Positions 30,118 to 37,329 of a stretch of DNA of 37,329 nt are shown here, piece after piece; position 1 is the stretch's first letter, and the number at the start of each line of letters is the position of its first letter. A program made the position numbers and the translations under genes. This DNA is from an uncultured Oscillospiraceae bacterium (lineage in GTDB: Bacteria; Bacillota; Clostridia; Oscillospirales; Oscillospiraceae). Under the pieces are notes generated by a model. The model was not told where the DNA came from and did no database searches. It saw only the letters and a list, made by a program, of their open reading frames with translations. The stretch lies in contig CAPGBJ010000001.1 in NCBI GenBank assembly GCA_948616425.1, positions 1 to 37,329 of the forward strand, given 5' to 3'.

Positions 30118-31586
30118 GGCGTCTCCCCCTTTTCTCCCCTCTGGGGGACATATCGGGGAAAGCCGGCTGTAAACAGGCTGCCCTCTGGGTTCCGGGGCCG
30201 GGCGGTGACCCATCCCCCGTGGCGGCGCACCGTGTCCCGAACAATGGACAGCCCCAGTCCGGTGCCCCCGGCCGCCCGGGAGCGGGCCTTATCCACCCGG
30301 TAGAACCGATTGAATACTTTGGGCAGGTCCTCCTCCGGGATGCCCACGCCGGTGTCCCCCACCTCCAGCAGCACCTGGTCCCCGTCCCGATACACAAAGA
30401 CGAAGACCTTTCCACCAGTATAGTTATATTTGATGGCATTTTCCACCAGATTGAAGCAAATTTGGGACAAATCGTCCTCTGTACACAGGATCATGCAGTC
30501 CGGTTTCAGATACTTTTCCACCGTCACTCCGGCCGCATCCGCCACCGGCTGGAGCAAGGCCACGGTCCGTTCGGTCACCTGGGACACATCCACCACCCAC
30601 CGCTCCCCTTCGGGCAGGCTGTCCAGCCGGGTGAGGGCCAGCAGGTGCTCGGTGATGCGGGTAAGCCGCTCGGCCTCAGACCCAATATCCGTGACAAAGT
30701 CCCGCACCACCTCCGGTTCCATCTCCCCGTTCTGCAAGATGGAGTCGGCCAGCAGGCGGATGGCGGCCAGAGGCGTTTTCAACTCGTGGCTGGCGTCTGA
30801 GACAAAGCGGCGGCGGACCTCCTCCGTGGTCTGAAGGCGGTCGGTGAGATGGTTAAACTCCCCCGCCAGCTGGGCCATCTCATCCCGGCCCACAGGCTGC
30901 AGGCGGTGGCCGTACTCCCCCTCCCCGACAATGCGGATGGCCCGCAGCAGCGCCGCGATGCGGGCGGTGAGCACCTTGGAGAACAGCGCGCTCATCACAA
31001 GGGTTACCACCGCGATAACCAGAGAGATGCTGCGCAAATTCGCTTGGAGACTGAGCAGCAGGGCCCCCTGTACCTCGTCCACCTCCAGCACATAGATGGC
31101 GCCAATGACCATGCCGCGATAGACAATGGGACAGGCCGCTGTGGAGGTAAAGGCCCGGTCTGTGTAGCGGGAGTAGGCCACATCATTCCCCCGCAGGGCG
31201 GACATCACCTCCTGGTACAGGGCGTAGCGGTACTCAGGCGGCGCGTCCGTCTCCTCTGTGGGCTGGCGGGTACTGTCGTAGAGAATCAGCCCTGCCGGGT
31301 CTGTCACCAAAATCCGGGTCAGCCCCATGTTGTCCAGCATGTTCATCACCCGCGCCACCTGGTCGGCGGACAGCGACTCCAGCTCCATCAGGGCAGAGGC
31401 CATCACTGCCGCCTGACTCTTCAGGGCGTCCCGCTTGGAGGTGAACAGAAGGTCCTGGGAGGCCAGCACAGGATAGGTGTTCAACAGGACCAGCACCACA
31501 GCAAAAATAACCAGATAGCTCATGGCGTACTTTACCTGAAGCGAGGCAAAAAAGGGGACTTTATTTTTCTTGTTCGTAGAACCCAC
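30114..31586 (-). CDS. Membrane sensor histidine kinase
   Basis: Two-component kinase of 490 residues. TM1 (about 21-43), an extracytoplasmic domain (about 45-185), TM2 (about 187-208), HAMP (about 208-262), HisKA with phospho-acceptor His267 (SDASHELKTPLAAI) and HATPase with N box NLVENAIKYN, G1 DTGVGIP, F box FNRFYRVDKARS and G2 GGTGLGLSIV. All catalytic boxes are intact. The architecture resembles PhoR/WalK-type kinases. The start is GTG (31586-31584) with GGGG just before it; the next ATG (residue 22) would cut into TM1, so the start is not certain. Cognate regulator 99 bp upstream, GerMN lipoprotein downstream. Confidence 0.93.
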   Translation of the reverse strand: MGSTNKKNKVPFFASLQVKYAMSYLVIFAVVLVLLNTYPVLASQDLLFTSKRDALKSQAAVMASALMELESLSADQVARVMNMLDNMGLTRILVTDPAGLILYDSTRQPTEETDAPPEYRYALYQEVMSALRGNDVAYSRYTDRAFTSTAACPIVYRGMVIGAIYVLEVDEVQGALLLSLQANLRSISLVIAVVTLVMSALFSKVLTARIAALLRAIRIVGEGEYGHRLQPVGRDEMAQLAGEFNHLTDRLQTTEEVRRRFVSDASHELKTPLAAIRLLADSILQNGEMEPEVVRDFVTDIGSEAERLTRITEHLLALTRLDSLPEGERWVVDVSQVTERTVALLQPVADAAGVTVEKYLKPDCMILCTEDDLSQICFNLVENAIKYNYTGGKVFVFVYRDGDQVLLEVGDTGVGIPEEDLPKVFNRFYRVDKARSRAAGGTGLGLSIVRDTVRRHGGWVTARPRNPEGSLFTAGFPRYVPQRGEKGETP

Positions 31587-31685
31587 CCCTTTGCGCGCAG
31601 GACGCCGCCTTCGGCGCCCTGTTTTCCTTCGGCAGCGGACCGCAGTCCGCTCCTCGGTGGAGCGGCACCGCGCCCACCCTCTCCG

Positions 31686-32372
31686 TCAAATTTTCGCCAG
31701 ATAGTACCCCACACCCCACTTGGTGCGGATATACTCCGGACTCGCCGGGTCCAGCTCCAGCTTCTCCCGCAGACGGCGCACATGGACATCCACGGTGCGG
31801 TAGTCCCCGATATACTCATAGCCCCAGACCACGTTGAGCAGATTTTCCCGGCTGTACACCCGGCCCGGGTTGCGCAACAGCAGCTCCATCAGGTCGAATT
31901 CCTTGGCCGTCAGCTCCACTGGGGTGCCGTCCCGCCAGGCCGCCCGGCCGCCGGTGTCCAGCTTGATGTGGCCCGCCTCCAGGACGGCCCCCGCGTTCTT
32001 CTGCTCGGCGGCCCCCGAGCGGCGCAGCAGAGCCCGCACCCGAGCCTTTAATTCCAACAGATTGAAGGGCTTTGTAATATAGTCGTCGGCGCCATATTCA
32101 AACCCCATGATCTTATCTGTATCTTCTCCCTTGGCTGTCAGCATGATAATGGGGACATTGGAAAACTCCCGGATGCGCATACACGCCTGAAGTCCGTCGA
32201 TTCTGGGCATCATCACATCCAGCAAAATCAGGTCAAAGCCGCCCTCCCGGGCCAGCTCCACCGCCTGCTCACCGTCATAGCCCACCTCTACCTGATAGCC
32301 CTCGTGCTCCAGATTGAATTTGATGCCCTTGACCAGTACCTGCTCGTCATCCACTACTAAAATCTTTGCCAT
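31686..32372 (-). CDS. OmpR-family response regulator
   Basis: DNA-binding response regulator of 228 residues. Receiver residues are Asp8-Asp9, phospho-acceptor Asp52 (LLDVMMPRIDG), Thr79 and Lys101 (ITKPF). The C-terminal winged helix (about 130-228) shows ELTAKEFDLMELLLRNPGRVYSRENLL, YRTVDVHVRRLREKL and IRTKWGVGYYL, close to the PhoP/WalR type. The ATG at 32372 follows AAGGAG. It is followed by its kinase and preceded by the ComEA-like gene 44 bp upstream. Confidence 0.95.
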   Translation of the reverse strand: MAKILVVDDEQVLVKGIKFNLEHEGYQVEVGYDGEQAVELAREGGFDLILLDVMMPRIDGLQACMRIREFSNVPIIMLTAKGEDTDKIMGFEYGADDYITKPFNLLELKARVRALLRRSGAAEQKNAGAVLEAGHIKLDTGGRAAWRDGTPVELTAKEFDLMELLLRNPGRVYSRENLLNVVWGYEYIGDYRTVDVHVRRLREKLELDPASPEYIRTKWGVGYYLAKI

Positions 32373-32416
32373 GTCTACGCTCCTTGATTGATCTTGTTCC
32401 CGGGCTCCGCCCATAC

Positions 32417-32833
32417 TCACCCCACAGCTGCATACGCCCACAGCCCCTCCAATGTCGCCGGGCCAATCCCTGAGACACAGACCAACTCGTCCACCGCCTG
32501 GAAGGGGCCGTACGCCTCCCGCCAGGCGATGATATCTTTGGCCCGCTTCTCCCCGATGCCGGGCAGGCGCTGGAGGTCGTACCAATCCGCGGTATTGAGG
32601 TCGATGGTCTCGCCAGGGAGAAGACTGTCTGGGTGGGAGTGATGTGCCAACACGGACGAGTCTGAGGGGGCGCTTTGTACACCGCTGGGGCCGGTCCTCG
32701 GCGGATAGCGGGCGGTTATTACCCGATAGGGCCCCGGAATCCTAGCCTGGAACAAAAACCAGCCCCCGCAAAACAGAGAAAATCCGATCAGAAGCGCCCA
32801 TACCGCCCATACATATCTGGATTTTCCTCCCAC
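32417..32833 (-). CDS. ComEA-like helix-hairpin-helix protein
   Basis: Membrane-anchored protein of 138 residues: one N-terminal helix (about 9-29), a Pro/Ser linker (about 32-74), then a ComEA-type domain with two helix-hairpin-helix motifs (IDLNTADWYDLQRLPGIGEKRAKDIIAWREAYGPF and VDELVCVSGIGPATLEGL). In ComEA the HhH pair binds incoming DNA in competence. This version lacks the SLBB domain of Bacillus ComEA, so its role in DNA uptake is tentative. Start is GTG (32833-32831) behind AAGGGGGG. It probably leads the operon with the two-component system. Confidence 0.85.
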   Translation of the reverse strand: MGGKSRYVWAVWALLIGFSLFCGGWFLFQARIPGPYRVITARYPPRTGPSGVQSAPSDSSVLAHHSHPDSLLPGETIDLNTADWYDLQRLPGIGEKRAKDIIAWREAYGPFQAVDELVCVSGIGPATLEGLWAYAAVG

Positions 32834-32847
32834 TTCCCGTCCCCCCC

Positions 32848-32876
32848 TTGCACCCGGAGACGCCCTTTGTTATAAT
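32848..32876 (+). promoter_or_regulatory. Promoter reading towards dacF (P1)
   Basis: TTGCAC (32848-32853), 17-bp spacer, TATAAT (32871-32876) preceded by TGT, an extended -10. It lies about 130 bp upstream of the carboxypeptidase. Confidence 0.75.
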
Positions 32877-32982
32877 GGAGTGTGCTTCAGTGTACCGTTC
32901 ATCAGCGAAAAAATTTTAAAGAGTTCTTAATTGCATTTTTCCCATCTTTCCATTACACTGAAACTGTCCGTTCCATTATAAC
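32869..32982. repeat. Symmetric pair of -10-containing inverted repeats
   Basis: GTTATAATGGA (32869-32879) is repeated inverted as TCCATTATAAC (32972-32982), and TTCAGTGTA (32886-32894) is repeated inverted as TACACTGAA (32954-32962). The inner gaps differ (6 versus 9 nt). Each arm contains an extended -10 TGTTATAAT, so two face-to-face promoters are possible, one for dacF, one for the ComEA-like operon. A second candidate for dacF is TTACAC (32953-32958), 18 bp, TATAAC (32977-32982). Confidence 0.6.
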
Positions 32983-33002
32983 ATATATGTGGAGATTTTC
33001 CT

Positions 33003-34370
33003 ATGAAAAAATATCGCTTCCTTTCTCTTTTCCTGCTCATCCCTATGCTGCTGTCCCTGCTCACCCCGATCTCTGCCGCCAACCAGGAGGATCTGGACCT
33101 CTTCTGCACCCACGCGGTGCTGCTGGACGCCAACCATGGGGAGATCCTCTATGACATGAAGGCCAACGAGCGGGCCTACCCCGCCAGCCTGACCAAAGTA
33201 ATGACCGCCCTGCTGGTGATGGAGGCCATCGAGTATGGACAACTCTCCCCCGCTACGGTGGTCACCGTCAGCCAGACGGCGGTGGAGAATATCCCCCCCG
33301 CCTATGTCATTGGCAGTTTTAAGCCCGGGGAGGAGATCTCCGTTGAACATCTCCTCTACTGTATGCTGCTGGAGTCAGACTGCGACGCCAGCAATATCCT
33401 GGGCGAGGCAGTGGACGGCACTGTGGAGGACTTTGTAGCCCACATGAACCGCCGGGCCGGGGAGTTGGGCTGTCAGGGCACCCATTTTACCAATACATAC
33501 GGGCTCCACAACGAAAACCACTACTCCACCGCCTATGATCTGGCCATCATCATGCAGGCCGCTCTGGATTATGACCTGTTCCGCACGGTCATCAAGACGG
33601 CCAGCTACACCGTCCCCGCCACCAACCTGTCCCAGGAGCGATTTTTCTACAACAAGAACGGGCTGATCTCCAACCTGTACTACGAGGGCTACTTCTACGA
33701 CAAATGTATTGGCGGCAAGACGGGCACCACCGACGACGCGGGACGCTGTCTGGTGGCCGCCGCCGAATATGGGGACGAGCTGCTCATCTCGGTGGTCCTG
33801 GGCTCCGGCCCCATGCCTGTACCAGGCGAGGAGAAGCTGAAGCAGGGCCAGTTTCGGGAGAGCAGGCGGCTGCTGGAGTACGGCTTCAACAACTTCCAGC
33901 GGGTGACCATCACGAAGGACAGCGAGCCGGTGGCCACAGTGAAGGTCACAATGTCCCGCCAGGCCGATGAGGTCAATCTGAAGCCCCAGGGCTCCATTAC
34001 CCGTACCCTCCCCAAGTCCATGGACCTGGACGATATTGAGACCCGTATTACCCGCTTCGCCGACGAGGTGGAGGCCCCTGTGGAGGCCGGTCAGGTGATG
34101 GGTACCATGACCCTCTTCTATGGGGATGAGGTCTACGGCACCCTGGATCTGGTGGCCGTCACATCGGTGGAACGGTCTGATCTGTTGTATAAAAAACAGC
34201 AGTTTTTCGACTTCTTCCAGAGCACTGGGGTCAAGCTGGTCCTCGCCACCGCAGGACTGCTGGCCTCCATTGTATTGCTGCGGCTGCTGGTTTTCCAGAA
34301 GCGCCGCCCCCACGCCAGATCTGGCGCCCGTGTCCGGGGCCGCGGAAACTACCGTGGAACCCGGCGGTAA
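33003..34370 (+). CDS. dacF: Serine-type D-Ala-D-Ala carboxypeptidase (DacF/PBP5 class)
   Basis: Envelope enzyme of 455 residues that trims peptidoglycan stem peptides. A signal peptide (1-26, cleaved after SAA) precedes the transpeptidase domain with the SxxK motif SLTK (62-65) and KTG motif GGKTGTT (237-243). The usual SxN motif is Ser125-Asp126-Cys127 (LLESDCDASN), so the catalytic-network Asn appears replaced by Cys. A PBP5-type beta domain (about 290-390), a membrane helix (about 400-425) and a basic tail rich in Arg and Gly follow. The dacF name is by similarity of class, not proof of the sporulation-specific paralogue. Start ATG after GGAG. Confidence 0.92.
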   Translation: MKKYRFLSLFLLIPMLLSLLTPISAANQEDLDLFCTHAVLLDANHGEILYDMKANERAYPASLTKVMTALLVMEAIEYGQLSPATVVTVSQTAVENIPPAYVIGSFKPGEEISVEHLLYCMLLESDCDASNILGEAVDGTVEDFVAHMNRRAGELGCQGTHFTNTYGLHNENHYSTAYDLAIIMQAALDYDLFRTVIKTASYTVPATNLSQERFFYNKNGLISNLYYEGYFYDKCIGGKTGTTDDAGRCLVAAAEYGDELLISVVLGSGPMPVPGEEKLKQGQFRESRRLLEYGFNNFQRVTITKDSEPVATVKVTMSRQADEVNLKPQGSITRTLPKSMDLDDIETRITRFADEVEAPVEAGQVMGTMTLFYGDEVYGTLDLVAVTSVERSDLLYKKQQFFDFFQSTGVKLVLATAGLLASIVLLRLLVFQKRRPHARSGARVRGRGNYRGTRR

Positions 34371-34457
34371 ATCAGCGCCTCCCCACAGGCCGCGGCTCGC
34401 CGCCCCCTCCGCCGCTCGTCGCAAAAGGACTCCCCTTCCCAGCCAAATTTCGGCCTT

Positions 34458-34563
34458 CAACAGATGCCCCAATTCTTTTTCGGATTCCCGCCCCCTGCGG
34501 GGGCGGGAATCTCAAGGCTATTTTCTCCCGGAGGAGCACAAAAGCGAATTGGGAGAAAAAGAT
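34458..34563 (+). mobile_element. Family B 90-bp MITE-like element, copy B3
   Basis: The element (34466-34555, 90 bp) has ends GCCCCAATTC and, inverted, CTCCCAATTC and an internal TTCCCGCCCCC/GGGGGCGGGAA hairpin. The flanking octamers CAACAGAT (34458-34465) and AAAAAGAT (34556-34563) agree at 6 of 8 positions, a probable decayed target duplication. It lies between convergent dacF and the recombinase, and its hairpin may help separate them. Confidence 0.85.
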
Positions 34564-34580
34564 TGACATCCATCGTTCCG

Positions 34581-35201
34581 TTACAAAAATTTATTTTTTT
34601 CATAGGTCTCTGCCCGATATCGGAAGGTAGACAGCGGCATCCCGCACTCCTCCGCCGCCGCCATGCCGGTAATGACTCCGGCCTTCCACCGCCGGTAAGC
34701 ACTGTGGTACTTCTCTGGGAGCGGCCTGGGCGGCCTGCCAAACCGGACCCCTCTGGCTTTTGCCGCAGCAATCCCCTCCGCCTGCCGCTGACGAATGTTG
34801 CTGCGCTCATTTTCCGCCACAAAGGACAACACTTGCAAGACAATATCGCTGAGGAAGGTCCCCATCAGGTCCTTGCCCCTGCGGGTATCCAAAATCGGCA
34901 TGTCCAGTACCACAATGTCAATTCCTTTCTCCTTGGTGAGCACCCGCCACTGTTCCAAGATCTCACTGTAGTTGCGTCCCAGCCGGTCAATGCTCTTGAT
35001 GTAGAGCAGATCGTCCGCCTTCATTTTTTGGACCAGCCGCCTGTACTGAGGGCGCTCAAAATCCTTGCCAGACTGCTTGTCCAAAAAAATATTTTTTTCT
35101 GGGATGGACAGTTCCCGCATTGCAATCAGCTGGCGGTCCTCGTTCTGTTCGCGGGTGCTGACTCGGATGTAACCGTATGTATCTCCTGTAATGGTTACCA
35201 T
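34581..35201 (-). CDS. Small serine recombinase (resolvase/invertase)
   Basis: Site-specific recombinase of 206 residues. The catalytic region YIRVSTREQN (nucleophile Ser15), DKQSGKDFERPQY, and SIDRLGRNYSEI (Arg73 and Arg76) is complete; the E-helix segment ENERSNIRQRQAEGIAAAKARGVRFGRPP and a C-terminal helix-turn-helix (GVITGMAAAEECGMPLSTFRYRAETY) follow, the standard small serine recombinase design. The ATG at 35201 is very close to AGGAGG; an in-frame GTG four codons earlier (35213) is an alternative. No transposon is attached, so it may be a chromosomal invertase, a phage/plasmid remnant or a stand-alone resolvase. Its site may lie upstream. Confidence 0.93.
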   Translation of the reverse strand: MVTITGDTYGYIRVSTREQNEDRQLIAMRELSIPEKNIFLDKQSGKDFERPQYRRLVQKMKADDLLYIKSIDRLGRNYSEILEQWRVLTKEKGIDIVVLDMPILDTRRGKDLMGTFLSDIVLQVLSFVAENERSNIRQRQAEGIAAAKARGVRFGRPPRPLPEKYHSAYRRWKAGVITGMAAAEECGMPLSTFRYRAETYEKNKFL

Positions 35202-35475
35202 GCCTCCTTTCACGGTATCGCTTAAAGCTGCCTCTTGTCCCGCCCTGTACACAGGGCTGTGACAGGCTTGCGGCTCCCCTGCCACCCACGCCCCGTTCAG
35301 ATGGAACAACAGATCAGCTGTGACAGCAGTCCATTATACTCTGCGCTGCCCCTCGGTTGATCCTCTGAGCGCACCATTCCTCCCCATCCTGTCCCTTTCC
35401 TTTTTTGATCTCTGAAGACAATATACCGCCAGGTCGAAAGCTTCCGCTTACAGGCGGTCTCCTCTGCAATTAAAG
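35202..35475 (-). promoter_or_regulatory. Recombinase upstream region with palindromes
   Basis: Two palindromes stand out: GCCCTGT-AC-ACAGGGC (35242-35257) and GCTGT-G-ACAGC (35317-35327), with a minus-strand TATAAT (35338-35333) next to the latter and a poor -35. Resolvases usually act on and repress from sites just upstream of their gene, so these are candidate sub-sites or operators. No other gene is seen between 35202 and 35597. Confidence 0.45.
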
Positions 35476-35516
35476 AAGGACCATCCAGCTTAAAAAAGCC
35501 GGATAGTCCTTTTTTC
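35476..35516. terminator. Terminator between secA and the recombinase
   Basis: AAGGAC-ATCC-GC and its near complement, with two mismatches, enclose TTAAAAAA; plus-strand tail TTTTTTC, minus-strand tail TTCTTTAA. It should end secA transcription. Confidence 0.75.
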
Positions 35517-35597
35517 ATATCAGTTTGGTTATAAAATCTCATAGCTTTCCATGGATCGGCAGAGGGCAAAACCCAGGCGTCTTTCGAGAGGACGGGG

Positions 35598-37329
35598 TCA
35601 TTTCTGCTCTGGATGGTACTGAGGACAGGTGCACTTTTTCCACTTCAGACCGGAGCCGCAGGGACAGGGGTCGTTGCGGCCGATTTTAACCACCTTGCGG
35701 ACGGGCTGCTTCTTCACGGTACCGTCGCCGGCGCCGCTCTCGCCTGTGACCTTGGCCACCCGCTCCCGCTTGACCTCCTCGTTCTGGCGCAGACGGACCA
35801 GGAACAGCCGGCGCAGAGTCTCCTCCTGGATGGCGGTCACCATGTTCTCAAACATCTCGTAGCCTTCCTCTTTATAGGCCACCACAGGATCATTTTGGGC
35901 CAGGGCCCGCAGGCCGATGCCCTGACGCAGCTCAGTCATGGCGTCGATATGGTCCATCCAGTACTCGTCCACCACCCGGAGCATAATCACCCGCTCTAGC
36001 TCCCGCATGAGGGGGGGCGTGATCTCCTTCTCCTTGCGGGCATAGGCCTCGGTGGCCCTGTCCAGCACCAGCTGAGTCAGCTCCTCGGCGTCGTACTGTT
36101 TCAATTCCTCATCGGACAGCAACAGGTCGGCGGGCGCCAGGAACATGGTGCGGAAGTGGGCCACCGCCTCCCGGAAATTCTCAGCATCCATATGCTTCTG
36201 CTCGCCCATGTGGCCCTGAATGGCGTTGGAAACCATGGTGCGCAGCATGTTCTGGATGGAGTTTTGCAGATCTTCCCCGTCCAGCACCTGCCGGCGCTGC
36301 TTGTAGATAATCTCACGCTGGGTATTCATCACGTCGTCGTACTGGAGGACATTTTTCCGGGTCTGGAAGTTCCGGGATTCCACCTGCTTCTGGGCGTTCT
36401 CAATGGCCCCGGAGAGCATCTTGGCATCAATGGGGGTATCCTCGTCCACACCCAGTTTTTCCATCAGGTTATACACCCGCTCGGAGCCGAACAGGCGCAT
36501 AATATCGTCCTCCAGGGAGAGGTAGAATCGGGTCTCGCCGGGATCGCCCTGACGGCCGGCACGGCCCCGGAGCTGGTTGTCGATGCGGCGGGACTCGTGG
36601 CGCTCGGTGCCCAGGATAAACAGGCCGCCGGCCTCCCGGACCCGGTCCGCCTCCGCCTGGATCTCCGCTTTATACCTGGCCTCCGCCTCAGCAAACCTCT
36701 TCCGGGCGTCCAAGATCTCCTGGTTGTCGGTCTCGGCAAAGCCAGTGGCCTCGGCAATCAGCTCGTCAGACATCCCCGCCTTGCGCAGGTCAGCCTTTGC
36801 CAAAAACTCGGCGTTGCCCCCCAGCATGATGTCGGTGCCGCGGCCGGCCATGTTGGTGGCCACGGTGACCGCCCCAAACTTGCCCGCCTGGGCTACGATC
36901 TCCGCTTCCTTCTCATGGTTCTTGGCATTCAGGACGTTATGTTTGACCCCCTTGCGCTTGAGGATTGCGGACAGCTCCTCCGACTTCTCGATGGACACAG
37001 TGCCCACCAGCACGGGCTGTCCCTTGGCGTGGCAGGCCTCGATCTGCTCCACAATGGCCCGCAGCTTGCCGGAGACGTTTTTATACACCACGTCGGGCTG
37101 GTCCACACGGGCCAGGGGCTTATTCGTGGGGATCTCCACGATGTCCAGCTCATAGATGGTGCCGAACTCCTCCTCCTCGGTGAGGGCGGTACCCGTCATG
37201 CCGGACAGCTTGTCATAGAGACGGAAGTAGTTCTGGAAGGTGATGGTGGCCAGGGTTTTGGATTCGTTGGCCACCTCCACATGCTCCTTGGCCTCGATGG
37301 CCTGGTGCAGGCCCTCGTTATACCGCCGG
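35598..37329 (-). CDS. secA: Preprotein translocase ATPase SecA, C-terminal part (cut by window end)
   Basis: Motor ATPase of the Sec export pathway. About 577 residues are visible, in frame from RRYNEGLHQAIEAKEHVEV at the window edge to the end; the first motor-domain portion lies outside. Seen are TITFQNYFRLYDKLSGMTGTA, the second motor domain with TNMAGRGTDIMLGG and RRIDNQLRGRAGRQGDPG, the helical scaffold and wing regions, and the C-terminal zinc-binding tail NDPCPCGSGLKWKKC that binds SecB or ribosomes. The frame opens upstream of an internal GTG at 37280, so that is not the true start. Terminator at 35476-35516. Confidence 0.98.
   Translation of the reverse strand, partial: RRYNEGLHQAIEAKEHVEVANESKTLATITFQNYFRLYDKLSGMTGTALTEEEEFGTIYELDIVEIPTNKPLARVDQPDVVYKNVSGKLRAIVEQIEACHAKGQPVLVGTVSIEKSEELSAILKRKGVKHNVLNAKNHEKEAEIVAQAGKFGAVTVATNMAGRGTDIMLGGNAEFLAKADLRKAGMSDELIAEATGFAETDNQEILDARKRFAEAEARYKAEIQAEADRVREAGGLFILGTERHESRRIDNQLRGRAGRQGDPGETRFYLSLEDDIMRLFGSERVYNLMEKLGVDEDTPIDAKMLSGAIENAQKQVESRNFQTRKNVLQYDDVMNTQREIIYKQRRQVLDGEDLQNSIQNMLRTMVSNAIQGHMGEQKHMDAENFREAVAHFRTMFLAPADLLLSDEELKQYDAEELTQLVLDRATEAYARKEKEITPPLMRELERVIMLRVVDEYWMDHIDAMTELRQGIGLRALAQNDPVVAYKEEGYEMFENMVTAIQEETLRRLFLVRLRQNEEVKRERVAKVTGESGAGDGTVKKQPVRKVVKIGRNDPCPCGSGLKWKKCTCPQYHPEQK

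Noticed and set aside
32869..32982. Invertible promoter (inverton) driven by the nearby recombinase
   Set aside because: The inverted blocks have unequal inner spacing and mismatches; recombination sites should be near identical. Kept only as a promoter-symmetry observation.

Overview
The window looks like chromosomal core sequence from a GC-rich, low-redundancy member of the Clostridia, most likely an Oscillospiraceae gut commensal of the Flavonifractor / Lawsonibacter / Intestinimonas kind. The reasons are Spo0A and a GerMN lipoprotein (endospore lineage), a Prp protease with an extended L27 (Firmicutes-type ribosome assembly), an L7Ae-type protein beside rpsL, a thioredoxin system without a recognisable NADPH site, and strong AGGAGG ribosome binding sites. 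There is no rRNA, tRNA or CRISPR array that I can see. The assignment is inference from gene content; no 16S is present.

Layout. 1-2920 (minus): str operon, ybxF-rpsL-rpsG-fusA (fusA cut by the window edge), driven by its own consensus promoter and a long leader instead of following rpoBC. 3092-4736 (plus): a lipoprotein serpin and a small ferredoxin, with strong hairpins between. 5222-9500: a CBS/CorC membrane protein (minus), then a plus-strand run of a fluoride-type ClC antiporter, a glyoxalase-fold protein and an acyltransferase, then a TSCPD protein (minus). 9624-13523: spo0A (minus, with an altered phosphorylation site), a metallophosphoesterase (plus) and glnS (minus). 13795-14973: thioredoxin reductase-like flavoprotein plus thioredoxin. 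15022-19943: diguanylate cyclase, murC and rsmI (minus) and a divergent trmN6-like methyltransferase. 20083-23887 (minus): obgE, a YciI-like protein, a sugar acetyltransferase and a DUF296 protein, then the rplU-prp-rpmA operon behind a promoter and leader. 24332-26829: a hypothetical protein, then an NhaC-superfamily transporter controlled by a clear lysine riboswitch, so most likely a lysine transporter. 27250-29578: hotdog thioesterase, ferritin-like protein, alpha/beta hydrolase. 29608-32833 (minus): ComEA-like protein, response regulator, histidine kinase and GerMN lipoprotein, probably one operon. 33003-34370: D,D-carboxypeptidase with a changed SxN motif. 34581-35201: small serine recombinase. 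35598-37329: secA, C-terminal part.

The most notable non-gene content is two families of short non-autonomous mobile elements. Family A (about 160 bp, four copies plus a stray end) carries ends like GGGCTTGTTTGAAAC and is flanked by YTAR direct repeats, as in IS5-group insertions. Family B (exactly 90 bp, three copies) has ends like GTCCCAATTC and is flanked by 8-bp direct repeats. One family B copy sits inside a family A copy, and removing it with one repeat restores an intact A element, which fixes the order of events. No transposase for either family is in the window.

Other points worth a second look are Spo0A with Glu in place of the phospho-accepting Asp, the Ser-Asp-Cys motif in the carboxypeptidase, the pyridine-nucleotide-site-less thioredoxin reductase beside thioredoxin, a zinc-ribbon head on the lysine-riboswitch transporter, and a symmetric pair of face-to-face promoters at 32869-32982.
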